Source of the DNA: JAZUCL01 sp045639125
Lineage (GTDB): Bacteria; Bacillota; Clostridia; Oscillospirales; QAMX01
Assembly (NCBI GenBank): GCA_045639125.1
Contig: JAZUCL010000006.1
Coordinates: 42,276 to 106,275 of the forward strand
Direction: 5' to 3'
Length of the DNA stretch: 64,000 bases
The notes beneath the pieces are model-generated. The model saw only the letters and a program-made list of their open reading frames with translations. It was not told the origin of the DNA and made no database searches. The position numbers and the translations under genes were made by a program. Position 1 is the stretch's first letter; each line of letters opens with the position of its first letter. Positions 51,097-60,023 of this stretch are shown piece by piece.

Positions 51097-51858
51097 TCAG
51101 ATGGCATAAATATCTGCAATTTCATTTGTATAGACACCGTTTTGGTCATAGATAATAAGTGGAGGGAAAATAGACAATCCTGATTTACCGCCACGTTTAC
51201 CTTCGACAAGGACGATAGACGGCGGTGCATTATGCCGAGGCTGTACCATACGGAGTCTTTTTGGTTCGATACCGGCGTCACGCATTGCGACGAGCAAGTC
51301 ACAAAGTCGGTCAGGGCGGTGTACGCAACAGAAAGAGCCGCCCCAGCGGAGCAAGAAAGCGGCGGTACGGCACACATCTTCGACAGTACACATAACTTCG
51401 GCACGAGCGATTTCGATTTCGTTTACTGGTGCAGTTTTTCCAGTACCGACACGTCTATAGGGGGGGTTACAGGTGACGACGTCGAAACTACCTGCTTTAA
51501 GTTGAGGGAACTGTTTCACGTGAAACATTATCTCACGCAAATCCGTCTCAACGACAGTTGCACGGTGGGTTATGTTGTTTAGGGATATATTTCGACGTGC
51601 AATGTCAGCACATCTTGGCTGTATTTCCACACTTACTGTATTAAGGTTTGGGTGAGTGGCAGAAAGGAGAACCGATACTGCACCATTTCCGCTACACAAG
51701 TCACAAAGTCGAGCGTCTGACATTTGGGGCAGATTAGGGAATGACGATAGCAAGATTGCGTCTGTTCCAAGACGAAACAGCGTCTTATCCTGAATTAGTC
51801 GGTATCCGTTCTTTAGTTGTACTATATCCTCATGGCAAGTTTTTTCAGTCTGTTCCAT
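51097..51858 (-). CDS. trmN6: tRNA1(Val) (adenine37-N6)-methyltransferase-like protein
   Basis: A 253-residue Rossmann-fold methyltransferase. The SAM site is RLCDLCSGNGAVSVLLSATHPNLNTVSVEIQP (about 49-80) and the N6-adenine motif is VVTCNPPYRR (about 125). The end WGGSFCCVHRPDRLCDLL and PRHNAPPSIVLVEGKRGGKSGLSI are typical of the YabB/TrmN6 group. It is cotranscribed with rsmI (38-bp gap). The coding sequence contains a perfect parS site (51512-51527), encoding part of MFHVKQ. Confidence 0.88.
   Translation of the reverse strand: MEQTEKTCHEDIVQLKNGYRLIQDKTLFRLGTDAILLSSFPNLPQMSDARLCDLCSGNGAVSVLLSATHPNLNTVSVEIQPRCADIARRNISLNNITHRATVVETDLREIMFHVKQFPQLKAGSFDVVTCNPPYRRVGTGKTAPVNEIEIARAEVMCTVEDVCRTAAFLLRWGGSFCCVHRPDRLCDLLVAMRDAGIEPKRLRMVQPRHNAPPSIVLVEGKRGGKSGLSIFPPLIIYDQNGVYTNEIADIYAI
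51512..51527. other. parS site 1 (inside trmN6)
   Basis: TGTTTCACGTGAAACA, a perfect 16-bp palindrome matching the Firmicute ParB/Spo0J binding consensus. Such sites cluster near oriC. Confidence 0.85.
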
Positions 51859-51924
51859 GGCGTTCCTCTATGTTTCAACATTTATGACATTATAGAATCA
51901 GTGTACAATTTAGATGCCACTAAT

Positions 51925-52092
51925 TTTAGCGATATACTCGCTCACGCTCGTGCGATATAACTCCATTTCTTTCCGTTGCGATATGATATAAATTTCTTTT
52001 CTCACCCCGAAGGGATATATCGCATCTTTAGATATATCGCAAATTCCGTCAGGAATTTATATCGCTGATTTCATCAAAGATGAAATCATTAT
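51925..52092. repeat. GCGATAT-type palindromic repeat array
   Basis: Multiple short palindromes: GCGATATACTCGC, GCTCACGCTCGTGCGATAT, GGGATATATCGC and its inverse, ATTCCGTCAGGAAT, and GATTTCATCAAAGATGAAATC. No gene. It lies upstream of trmN6, near the second parS. Confidence 0.55.
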
Positions 52093-52131
52093 ACCATATT
52101 CCTTTACTCTTTTCAAGTTGATGTATATGGT

Positions 52132-52147
52132 TGTTTCACGTGAAACA
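52132..52147. other. parS site 2 (intergenic)
   Basis: A second perfect TGTTTCACGTGAAACA, 620 bp from the first, between trmN6 and gyrB. Confidence 0.88.
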
Positions 52148-52179
52148 TATCAAAACACAGGCTGACTTTTTCTCTAAAA

Positions 52180-52462
52180 TGTAATTTGCAAATCATATCT
52201 TCCGTCCGTTATTGGCGAAAACCGTACCTGCGGTCGCTTTCCGCCGTGCAAGACTTGGAGAAAATAATACAAATGCTTCCGCATTTCTTTGCGTACTTAG
52301 AGAAAAGGCTCATTTCTTTTCTTGCAACTTTCCAATTCATTCCTTTATTTACCCGTTTTCCCCATTGAGAGGTGAGATTTCAAAAGAGAGGAGATACTTC
52401 TCCCCTCTTTTGTGGCTCTTTCCCCTATTTCTGTCCATACAGAAATAGGGCCTGCGGAGCAA
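52180..52462 (+). repeat. Dispersed intergenic repeat, full-length copy 6
   Basis: TAATTTGCAAATCATATCTT, CCGTCCGTTATTGGCG and CCTGCGGTCGCTTTCCGCC (module A); CTTGCAACTTTCCAATTCAT and CCTTTATTTACCCG (module B); AAAAGAGAGGAG, CCCTATTTCTGTCCATACAG and CCTGCGGAGCA (module C). It matches copies 1 and 5 in module order. Confidence 0.7.
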
Positions 52463-52475
52463 TAAAGAAAAACGT

Positions 52476-52505
52476 AAAGAAAAATCACCCTCAACCGAGG
52501 GTGAC
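52476..52505 (-). terminator. Terminator after gyrB
   Basis: TCACCCTCGGTTGAGGGTGA on the minus strand, followed by TTTTTCTTT. It shows that gyrA is not co-transcribed from here. Confidence 0.8.
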
Positions 52506-52512
52506 TCTTTCT

Positions 52513-54462
52513 CTAAATATCCAAATTCTTTACATACTTTGCATTCTGCTCGATAAACTCTCGTCTTGGCTCTACTTTCTCGCCCATGAGAATAGAGAAT
52601 GTTTCGTCTGCTGACGCCGCATCTTCAAGACGAACTCGCATCATTACTCTCGTCTCGGGATTCATCGTCGTCTCCCAAAGTTGATCAGGATTCATCTCAC
52701 CAAGACCTTTATATCGCTGAATGTCAAGTTCTGTGCCGTACTCCTCGTACATCTTGTCAAGTTCCTCATCTGTATAGCAATATCCGATAAACTTCTTGCT
52801 CTTTGATACCTTATATAGCGGTGGCTGTGCAAGATATACGTACCCCGCCTCAATTAGCGGACGCATAAATCTAAAGAAGAACGTCAACAAAAGACAACGA
52901 ATATGTCCGCCGTCAACGTCGGCATCTGCCATTATAATAACCTTATGATAACGTACCTTTTCAAGAGAAAAGTCTGGGCCTATACCGCCTCCGATTGCCG
53001 TTACAACCGGTGTCAACTTCTCATTACCGTAAATTTTGTCAAGACGTGCTTTCTCTACGTTGAGCATCTTGCCCCAAAGTGGCAAAATCGCCTGATGTAA
53101 ACTGTCACGGCCTCCCTTTGCACTTCCGCCTGCCGAGTCACCCTCGACAATAAACAACTCTGCGTTTTCAGGATCTCGGTCACGACAGTCCCACAACTTG
53201 CCGGGCATACTCGCTCCGTCAAGGGCTGACTTTCTTCTTGTCGCCTCTCTCGCCTTCTTCGCCGCCTCTCTCGCTCTTGACGCTGTCAACGCCTTGTCAA
53301 GAATGGCTCTCGCTACTGCAGGATTTTCCTCGAAAAAGTCGCTTAGTTTCTCACTTATCATTGCGGAAACGAGAGTTCGCATCTCCGCATTACCTAACTT
53401 TGTCTTCGTCTGTCCCTCAAACTGTGCTTCCATAAGTTTAACACTTATAATTGCCGTCAATCCCTCTCTAACGTCCTCACCAGAGAGATTTTTGTCGTCC
53501 TGGCGGAGAATATTGTACTTTCTTCCGTAATCGTTGATAACGGACGTCAATGCAGTCTTAAAGCCTGTTTCATGCATACCACCTTCGCTCGTCTTTATGT
53601 TGTTGGCAAAGGATAGAATACTTTCGTTGTATGCGTCTGTGTACTGCATAGCAATCTCAGCACTTGAGTCAGTTTTGTCGGCTCTGATATATATAATATC
53701 GTCATGGATAGGCGTTTTTGACTTGTTAAGACGTTCAACGAACGAACGGATACCGCCATCGTACTTCATAGCCTGGGTACGCTCTTCATCTTGACGGCGG
53801 TCAGATATAGTGATTGCGATACCTGCATTAAGAAATGCCTGTTCACGAAGTCTTGTAAGAAGTGTGTCGTAATCGTACTCAACTGTATCAAATATTCCTG
53901 CATCAGCCTTAAATCGTACAGTCGTTCCCGTATGGTCAGTAGAGCCGATAGTTGCTATCGGAGCAACTTTTTCGCCTCTTTCAAATCTCATATACTTAAT
54001 TTCTGTACCTGTGTGTACCTCAACTTCAAGCCATTCAGACAACGCATTAACAACAGACGCACCAACGCCGTGTAAGCCACCTGATACTTTGTAGCCCTCG
54101 CCACCAAACTTTCCGCCTGCGTGAAGGACTGTATATACAACTTCAAGGGTGGAAGTACCTGTCTGGTGGTGGATTTGGGTGGGGATACCTCTGCCGTTAT
54201 CCACTACTTCAATAATGTTGCCCTTTAAGATACTGACTTCGATATGGGTACAATAGCCTGCAAGAGCCTCGTCAATAGCATTATCCACTATCTCATATAC
54301 AAGATGGTGGAGGCCCGACACAGACGTTGAGCCAATGTACATACCGGGGCGTTTTCTTACCGCCTCAAGTCCTTCAAGGACTTGGATTGCCGATTCGTCA
54401 TAGTTGGAAGAGCCTTTTAAGTCCAGCGTTTCTTCCTGTAAAATTACATTGTTTTCGTCCAT
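52513..54462 (-). CDS. gyrB: DNA gyrase subunit B
   Basis: A 649-residue type II topoisomerase ATPase subunit. The GHKL domain has VLEGLEAVRKRPGMYIGSTSVSGLHHLVYEIVDNAIDEALAG and GGKFGGEGYKVSGGLHGVGASVVNALS. The transducer holds QTKTKLGN. The TOPRIM domain has ELFIVEGDSAGGSAKGGRD and IIMADADVDGGHIRCLLLTFF, and the RYKGLGEMNPDQLWETTMNPETR motif ends the protein. Length is that of non-enterobacterial GyrB. It is the last gene of the dnaA operon. gyrA, usually next to it in Clostridia, is absent and a terminator follows. Confidence 0.97.
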   Translation of the reverse strand: MDENNVILQEETLDLKGSSNYDESAIQVLEGLEAVRKRPGMYIGSTSVSGLHHLVYEIVDNAIDEALAGYCTHIEVSILKGNIIEVVDNGRGIPTQIHHQTGTSTLEVVYTVLHAGGKFGGEGYKVSGGLHGVGASVVNALSEWLEVEVHTGTEIKYMRFERGEKVAPIATIGSTDHTGTTVRFKADAGIFDTVEYDYDTLLTRLREQAFLNAGIAITISDRRQDEERTQAMKYDGGIRSFVERLNKSKTPIHDDIIYIRADKTDSSAEIAMQYTDAYNESILSFANNIKTSEGGMHETGFKTALTSVINDYGRKYNILRQDDKNLSGEDVREGLTAIISVKLMEAQFEGQTKTKLGNAEMRTLVSAMISEKLSDFFEENPAVARAILDKALTASRAREAAKKAREATRRKSALDGASMPGKLWDCRDRDPENAELFIVEGDSAGGSAKGGRDSLHQAILPLWGKMLNVEKARLDKIYGNEKLTPVVTAIGGGIGPDFSLEKVRYHKVIIMADADVDGGHIRCLLLTFFFRFMRPLIEAGYVYLAQPPLYKVSKSKKFIGYCYTDEELDKMYEEYGTELDIQRYKGLGEMNPDQLWETTMNPETRVMMRVRLEDAASADETFSILMGEKVEPRREFIEQNAKYVKNLDI

Positions 54463-54500
54463 CTTAACTACTCTTTCTCTATTATTTTTTTCTGTATCTG

Positions 54501-54806
54501 TTAGATTTTGGAATTATCGACACGCATTTTAAGCGTTACACTTGCAAGTGGTGATATATACAGCCTTTGTCTGTTTCCTTTGCTTCTCATTTTTTCCCTT
54601 GTGAAATGGTGGTTTTTTCGTCCCACATTCGTACATACAATAAAACTTTTCGGTAAATTCTCATCTACGTCCTCTACCTGACCTGCCTGCTGTGCGGCTG
54701 TCAGATAATCTCTTGTCGGTGTCCCGACAGTTGACGTGTCAAGGTCGAATATACCTATAATGTCACGTTGCCAAATCATGTGGTCTGAGCCGATATGAAG
54801 ATACAT
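54501..54806 (-). CDS. remB: RemB/YaaB-like DUF370 protein
   Basis: A 101-residue protein whose N-terminal YLHIGSDHMIWQRDIIGIFDLDTSTVGTPTRDYLTAAQQAG is the DUF370 signature of RemB (YaaB), which in Bacillus influences matrix genes. The C-terminal part is basic (REKMRSKGNRQRLYISPLASVTLKMR) and may contact DNA. Its position between recF and gyrB is exactly that of yaaB in Bacillus. The gene lies 11 bp downstream of recF. Confidence 0.88.
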   Translation of the reverse strand: MYLHIGSDHMIWQRDIIGIFDLDTSTVGTPTRDYLTAAQQAGQVEDVDENLPKSFIVCTNVGRKNHHFTREKMRSKGNRQRLYISPLASVTLKMRVDNSKI

Positions 54807-54817
54807 ATACTACCTCT

Positions 54818-55912
54818 TTAAGATACTGTGATTTTTCCATTGTCCACGTTAAATATTCTGTCAGCAGAAAGACCGAGACATTCATCACAAGATGTAATGA
54901 ATACTTGTCCTTTCGATATACCACGCAGAATGTAGTCACGGCGAACTGAGTCAAGTTCAGACAGAACATCATCTAAAATCAGTACAGGATAGTGACCGGT
55001 ATCGTTAAAAAACAAGTCACGCTGTCCTAATTTTAGTGCAAGTGCTACACTTCTCGTCTGACCTTGTGAGCCGTAAGTTTTTGCCGCCAAGTCGTTGATA
55101 TATAGTAAAATATCATCTTTGTGAATGCCCGACAGGCAACTTCTTGACGCAATTTCAGCACTTTTATGGTTAGCATAGTGCCGCCATAAAGTTTCATATA
55201 TTGACTCAGGCGATGCAAATGGGTCGTCTACAGTTGAAACTGTCTTGTACTCCACTTTCAACTCCTCGCTCCCCCCTGATATATCTCGGTGTATATCGCC
55301 TGCATAAAAGTGTAAATCCTTTAGAAACTTTGCTCTGTATGGAATCAGTTGTGCCGCCACCATACACATTCTGGCAGAGAAATCGTCAATAGTATCTAAA
55401 AGTGATGGATTTTCATCACAATCTCGTAAAATACGTGTTTTATGCTGTAAAAGCCGTCCGTATTCTCCTAAAAGAATGGCATAGTTAGGACGCAACTGAC
55501 AAAGGGCAGAGTCTAAAAATCTCCGTCTTTGTGCTGCACCGTCACGAATTAGTGATAAATCTTCCGGACAGAATAAAACTGTACGTAAAACGCCCAGCAG
55601 TTCTGACGTTTTCCTCTTTTTTACTCCGTTAATTATAATTTCACGCTTTTGTCCGAATGAAACATTGATAGTATACTCTCGCTCTGCTTTAAGTGTAGCG
55701 GAAATTTTACTTTCATTTTCACCTAATTTTACAAGTTCGCTCTCTTTACTTGCACGCCATGAACGGACGGTAGATAAGTAGCACATTGCTTCCGCCAAGT
55801 TAGTCTTTCCTTGTGCATTTTTGCCTAATATTAAGTTTGTACCACTTAAAGGGACAATCTCGGCAGATGAGTAATTGCGAAAGTTTGTTAACGATAAATG
55901 GGTAAGATACAT
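54818..55912 (-). CDS. recF: DNA replication and repair protein RecF
   Basis: A 364-residue SMC-like ATPase that helps load RecA at gaps. Walker A is LILGKNAQGKTNLAEAM (about 28-44), the signature is YGSQGQTRSVALALKLGQRDLF (about 283) and Walker B is VLILDDVLSELDSVRRDYIL. The opening MYLTHLSLTNFRNY is typical. Length is normal. AAGGAG precedes the ATG. Part of the conserved dnaN-S4-recF-remB-gyrB block. Confidence 0.95.
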   Translation of the reverse strand: MYLTHLSLTNFRNYSSAEIVPLSGTNLILGKNAQGKTNLAEAMCYLSTVRSWRASKESELVKLGENESKISATLKAEREYTINVSFGQKREIIINGVKKRKTSELLGVLRTVLFCPEDLSLIRDGAAQRRRFLDSALCQLRPNYAILLGEYGRLLQHKTRILRDCDENPSLLDTIDDFSARMCMVAAQLIPYRAKFLKDLHFYAGDIHRDISGGSEELKVEYKTVSTVDDPFASPESIYETLWRHYANHKSAEIASRSCLSGIHKDDILLYINDLAAKTYGSQGQTRSVALALKLGQRDLFFNDTGHYPVLILDDVLSELDSVRRDYILRGISKGQVFITSCDECLGLSADRIFNVDNGKITVS

Positions 55913-55960
55913 TGATACTCCTTAATTTTCTGTATAATCTTTTAAAGAAAGAATAAGTTG

Positions 55961-56173
55961 CTATTTAATATGCATCTCTATCCCCTGGAACAAAACAACA
56001 TCACCAGGCCTGATTTTTTTACCACGCTCCGAGCAGATATTGCCATTGACTCGAACAAAGGACATCTGAATTGCCGCTTTCGCCTCACCGCCTGTATAAC
56101 ACAGACCTGCAAATTTAAGCAAAGCGTCAAGTTTTATATACTCTGTATCTATTTTTATTTCTTTTTTTGCCAT
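55961..56173 (-). CDS. S4-domain RNA-binding protein (YaaA-like)
   Basis: A 70-residue protein made of a single S4 domain: IKLDALLKFAGLCYTGGEAKAAIQMSFVRVNGNICSERGKKIRPGDVVLF. It lies between dnaN and recF, the position of yaaA/rlbA in Firmicutes. The family is thought to bind rRNA or tRNA in ribosome biogenesis. The gap to dnaN is 11 bp. Confidence 0.92.
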   Translation of the reverse strand: MAKKEIKIDTEYIKLDALLKFAGLCYTGGEAKAAIQMSFVRVNGNICSERGKKIRPGDVVLFQGIEMHIK

Positions 56174-56184
56174 TTTTCTTACCT

Positions 56185-57312
56185 TTACTTATCTTGCTCG
56201 TTGTCAGTTCTCATACGAACAGGCAAAATAAGATACAAGAATTTATCTCCCTCAATAGGTGTAATTACGCAAGGAGAAAGTGGAGCAGACAGTGAACAAA
56301 TAACTTCCTCATCACGACAAGCACGAAGTGCATCTAAAAGGTATCGTGAGTTAAAGCCGATACAAATAGGCTCACCGTCAAGTTTAACGCTACACTCGTC
56401 ATAAGATGTACCTATCGCCGTCTGACAACTTAACTTAATTATATCGCCCTTTATGTCGCATTTGACATAGTTTTTAAGTTTCTCGTTTATAATAAGAGAT
56501 ACTCTGTCAAGACTGTCGATTAACGCATTTGTGTTTGTTTGAACACGAATAGACGAGTCTTTTGGAATAATAGAGTCATAATTTATAAACTCACCCTCAA
56601 GCAGACGTGACGTAAGAGTTGTATCTCCCATCTCAAAGGTAATATGACGGCGGGAAAGGGACAAATTTACTACTGAGTCCTCACCCTCGTCAAGAAAACG
56701 TTCAACTTCACGAAGTGTTTTACCAGGAACTACGAACAAAAGTTTTTCTGCCGTGTCACTTCGGCTGATTTTCTCACGGCGAATTGCAAGACGGTAGTTG
56801 TCAAGAGCAGTTACCGTGAGAGTATCGTTTTCAATAAGGAAACGACAACCTGTAATGATAGGTTTAGCCTCGTTATCTGAAACAGAGAAAATAGTTCCCA
56901 AAATCATAGATTTCAAAATATTTTGAGGTAAAACGGCACTTCTTTCTTGAAGTACACTTGGAAGTTCGGGATATTGAGCAGGGTCAGTACCGTTGAGAGT
57001 GAAACGAGACGGACCGCAGGATATAGTAGTAATAAAGTTTTCGTTTGTTTCTACTGTTACGATATTGTCGGGAAGTTTACGAACAATATCGCAGATAAGG
57101 CGGGCGTTAAGTATAACAGAGCCTCTCTCAATTACGTTTGCCTCAGCAAATGTGCGGATACCGATTTCAAGGTCAAAACCAGTAAGAGTTATACCTTTAG
57201 AAGCGTTAAAGAGAATACCTTCCAAAGCAGAAATTGTACTTTTTGTAGAAACAGCACGAAGTGCTTTTGATATAGCGTCATTTAGGATTGCCTTTTCACA
57301 GGAAAATTTCAT
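56185..57312 (-). CDS. dnaN: DNA polymerase III beta sliding clamp
   Basis: A 375-residue ring subunit tethering the polymerase. The three clamp domains are visible as successive repeats: MKFSCEKAILNDAISKALRAVSTKSTISALEGILFNA, then NDTLTVTALDNYRLAIRREKI in the middle, and a C-terminal VIKLSCQTAIGTSYDECSV-type repeat with NSRYLLDALRA. The closing CVITPIEGDKFLYLILPVRM is diagnostic. Length is typical. It is separated from dnaA by 324 bp that may hold oriC. Confidence 0.96.
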   Translation of the reverse strand: MKFSCEKAILNDAISKALRAVSTKSTISALEGILFNASKGITLTGFDLEIGIRTFAEANVIERGSVILNARLICDIVRKLPDNIVTVETNENFITTISCGPSRFTLNGTDPAQYPELPSVLQERSAVLPQNILKSMILGTIFSVSDNEAKPIITGCRFLIENDTLTVTALDNYRLAIRREKISRSDTAEKLLFVVPGKTLREVERFLDEGEDSVVNLSLSRRHITFEMGDTTLTSRLLEGEFINYDSIIPKDSSIRVQTNTNALIDSLDRVSLIINEKLKNYVKCDIKGDIIKLSCQTAIGTSYDECSVKLDGEPICIGFNSRYLLDALRACRDEEVICSLSAPLSPCVITPIEGDKFLYLILPVRMRTDNEQDK

Positions 57313-57636
57313 TTTACTTCACCTCGTATGATAAAGATACGTTTTATTAAAAGGGAAATTTTTTCTTTATTCTTTTAGTAAAGATACTTTTCTGAAGAAG
57401 TAGCCGTAGTAATAGCGGTGGAAAAGTTGAAAACTGTCGAGTGGGGAAAGTTTAGTGGAAAAAAGTTTGTGAATTTGTCGAAAAACAACAAAATATAATT
57501 AAAAATATTAGTTTTTAGTATTTTAGGTTTTTCACAGGCAAGTTGTTAATAAAATATCTTTCTTCCACAAGTTTTAACAGGTCAATTTTCTCTCCACAGG
57601 AAATTTTACACACTCCACAGACGTATGGGGAAAAGT
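57313..57636. other. dnaA-dnaN spacer, candidate origin of replication
   Basis: A 324-bp AT-rich non-coding region with many DnaA-box-like 9-mers. One, TTTTTCACA (57528-57536), matches TTWTNCACA fully. TCTTCCACA (57561-57569) and several GTGGAAAA forms on the other strand (about 57418-57461) have one mismatch. In Bacillus relatives the origin spans the dnaA flanks including this spacer. No gene or strong terminator is seen in it. Confidence 0.45.
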
Positions 57637-58935
57637 TTACTGATTTCTGATTGTCTTTATAAGTTGATCAATAGTGTGTCTTGTTTCCTCGTCAGACTTA
57701 TAAAGATCCTCCATTTTGTTAAAGGAGTGAAGAATAGTTGTGTGGTCACGGTCACCAAACTTAGCACCAATTTCCGGATATGAGTTTTTTGTCATGGTAC
57801 GAACAAGATATATTGCAACTTGCCGAGCGAGCATGATATTTTGACCTCTCTTAGTACCGGTAATATCCTCGGCAGACATATCGTAGAAACGAGCAACCTC
57901 ATCAATTATGTATTCGGGAGATGGATTAAGACCCGGATTTTCTTTGAATATATCCTCAATGGCACGTTGAGCAGTAGAGATATCAAGAGGCAGTCCCATA
58001 AGTTCGGAAAGAGCCTTCATTTTTTTTGCTACACCTTCGAGTTGTCTGATGTTGGAGGTAATTTTGTTTGCGATAAAGTCAACGACTTCCGTTTCAAGAG
58101 TAATATTAAGTTTAGAAGCCTTAGCCTTGACAATGGCACTTCTCGTCTCGTAGTCAGGAGGAGAAATATCCGCCAAAAGACCCGACTCGAATCGAGTTTT
58201 CAGACGATCCTCAAGAGTAGAAATCTCTTTTGGAGTGCGGTCAGATGTCAATACAATTTGCTTGTGGTCGTTGTAGAGAGTGTTGAAAGTATGGAAAAAC
58301 TCCTCCTGTGTACTCTCTTTACCAGCGATAAACTGTACGTCATCGACTAACAATAGATCACTTTGGCGGTACTTCTGACGAAATTCATGGGTAGTTTTTC
58401 GTGAAATAGCGTCAATAATCTCATTTGTGAAAATCTCACCGGTAACGTAAGTGATACGAAAAGATGGGTTGTTCTTTTTTATCTCACCGGAAATAGCGTT
58501 AAGAAGGTGAGTTTTACCGAGACCGGACGGGCCATAGATAAAAAGAGGGTTATAAGCACTGCCCGGCTTTTTAGATACGGCCACAGCCGCCGCATGAGCA
58601 AATTTGTTTGAGTTACCTACAACGAAGTTTAAGAAAGTATGCTCATACTCATCTTCGTTTTTCTCTCCGTCACGGTTTCTGAGGCTATACTCATCGGGGG
58701 TGCAGATAATCACCTCAATTTGCGATGAGAACAACTCAGCCATCACCTGTTCAAGTGTCGGCAGATATCTGATGATAATATCCTTTTTCATCTTACTGCT
58801 CGTCATTATCACCATTTTTTCCCCATCAAATTCCATGGGGATAGCATCGTCAAACCATGTGGAGACCGTAATTGCCGTCAAGTGTTGTTCCATCAAAGAC
58901 AGCGTCATTTTCCAAATGTCGTGAATGGTTTCCAT
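57637..58935 (-). CDS. dnaA: Chromosomal replication initiator DnaA
   Basis: A 432-residue AAA+ initiator. Domain I covers about 1-85. Walker A is IYGPSGLGKTHLL (about 134), Walker B is LLLVDDVQFIAGKESTQEEFFHTFN (about 193), then SDRTPKEISTLEDRLKTRFESGLLADISPPDYETR. Domain IV ends with the DnaA signature REIGAKFGDRDHTTILHS in the form PEIGAKFGDRDHTTILHSFNKME. Domain II is short. AAAGGA lies 9 nt before the ATG. First gene of the operon; its promoter is at 59058-59086. Confidence 0.97.
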   Translation of the reverse strand: METIHDIWKMTLSLMEQHLTAITVSTWFDDAIPMEFDGEKMVIMTSSKMKKDIIIRYLPTLEQVMAELFSSQIEVIICTPDEYSLRNRDGEKNEDEYEHTFLNFVVGNSNKFAHAAAVAVSKKPGSAYNPLFIYGPSGLGKTHLLNAISGEIKKNNPSFRITYVTGEIFTNEIIDAISRKTTHEFRQKYRQSDLLLVDDVQFIAGKESTQEEFFHTFNTLYNDHKQIVLTSDRTPKEISTLEDRLKTRFESGLLADISPPDYETRSAIVKAKASKLNITLETEVVDFIANKITSNIRQLEGVAKKMKALSELMGLPLDISTAQRAIEDIFKENPGLNPSPEYIIDEVARFYDMSAEDITGTKRGQNIMLARQVAIYLVRTMTKNSYPEIGAKFGDRDHTTILHSFNKMEDLYKSDEETRHTIDQLIKTIRNQ

Positions 58936-59057
58936 TTGTGTCGTCCTTTACGTTATTTTTTTAGAAAAGAAGTATATTTGAAGAAATTACGTTCTGTTTT
59001 CCCTTGTGTGTGTGATTTTAACAAAGGAAGGGAAATATATAACTATACTTATAATAT

Positions 59058-59086
59058 ATCATAACACAAATTAAAAGATTTTACAA
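59058..59086 (-). promoter_or_regulatory. Promoter of dnaA
   Basis: TTGTAA (59081-59086), a 17-bp spacer and TATGAT (59058-59063) on the minus strand, about 120 bp before the start. The leader has no perfect DnaA box. Confidence 0.5.
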
Positions 59087-59153
59087 CAGTTTTTCCTCGT
59101 TAAATTGCCGTTTTATTAAGTAGATTTTCGTTATTTTTGACACTTGACAAAGG

Positions 59154-59193
59154 AAAAACTGCGAAGTATCAATAAATACTCCCCAGTTTTTCA
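59154..59193 (-). terminator. Terminator after the SpoIIQ-like gene
   Basis: AAAAACTGGGGAGTAT pairs with TACTTCGCAGTTTTT (minor mismatches) around TTATTGA, then TTTTTCC. Confidence 0.7.
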
Positions 59194-59198
59194 GTATT

Positions 59199-59999
59199 TT
59201 ATCCGTCTATTAAAGAAAGAGGGTCTACTCGCTTTCCGTCAACTGTCATTTCAAGATGGAAATGTACAGGTAACGCACTTTCAAAAAGGACGTCAGAATT
59301 AACTGCACCTACATAATCTCCTGCCGATATCGTCTGCCCTTCAAATACTGTCGCCTCGGTAACTAATCCTAAATATACACTTTTTACGCCGTTACCGTGG
59401 TCTAAAAGTACACTTGTACCGTAGTAGTCATCTGTAAAAATATCTTCTACAGTGCCGTCTGCAACTGCCATGACTTTGTCACCGTCATTACAGAGAAAGT
59501 CAATTCCGTTGTGGGTTCGCCAGTCGCCATTCGTTCTGTCATAAGTCAACTCATCACCTGAAAAGTGTTGATATATCTCACCACTTACAGGTCGTACATA
59601 GAACGTATCTGCCGTAGTGGGAGCGGCAGTTGTAGCGGCAGGAGAGGCAGTTGTTTGCTTTTTAGTGGATTTCGGTGCTTGCGTCGTCTGCTTTGCCGTA
59701 GCAGCAGTAGTCGTTTTAGGCGTCGTAGCGGCAGAAGTGGTACTTTTCGCCGTAGTTGACTTTGGGAAAGAGAAAGTGTCAACAGACGTATCGTTATCTA
59801 AAGTGTCGTTTGAATATACGTCGTCTGTCGGCGGTGTGTTTGACTCACTGTAGGACATTACCGTATCACCTACACCACTTGGTGTCGGGGCAAGAAACAG
59901 TACATAGGCAGCCGTTCCGATTGCAATAACGCAAAGAAACAGGACTATGTAAAAGCCCTTGTCCTCAAAGAATTTAAGAAGTTTTTTCGGTTCACTCAT
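59199..59999 (-). CDS. SpoIIQ-like M23 metallopeptidase-domain protein
   Basis: A 266-residue membrane-anchored protein with one N-terminal helix (about 17-37), a long Thr/Ala/Lys-rich linker (about 75-130) and a C-terminal LytM (M23) domain. Zinc ligands are present as HNGIDF (H-x3-D) and HFHLEM (HxH), but the usual Y-x-H-L histidine is replaced in SVYLGL, as in SpoIIQ proteins. SpoIIQ links the forespore to the mother cell during engulfment. A sigF/sigG-like promoter supports this. The start at 59999 is chosen by GGAG about 11 nt upstream. It could also be an ordinary wall peptidase. Confidence 0.75.
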   Translation of the reverse strand: MSEPKKLLKFFEDKGFYIVLFLCVIAIGTAAYVLFLAPTPSGVGDTVMSYSESNTPPTDDVYSNDTLDNDTSVDTFSFPKSTTAKSTTSAATTPKTTTAATAKQTTQAPKSTKKQTTASPAATTAAPTTADTFYVRPVSGEIYQHFSGDELTYDRTNGDWRTHNGIDFLCNDGDKVMAVADGTVEDIFTDDYYGTSVLLDHGNGVKSVYLGLVTEATVFEGQTISAGDYVGAVNSDVLFESALPVHFHLEMTVDGKRVDPLSLIDG

Positions 60000-60023
60000 T
60001 GGTAAGGTCACTCCTTTCAAGGA

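Noticed and set aside
51512..51527. The parS palindrome as a chance codon run
   Set aside because: A second identical 16-mer lies 620 bp away in non-coding DNA near the dnaA operon, so the chance explanation was dropped.
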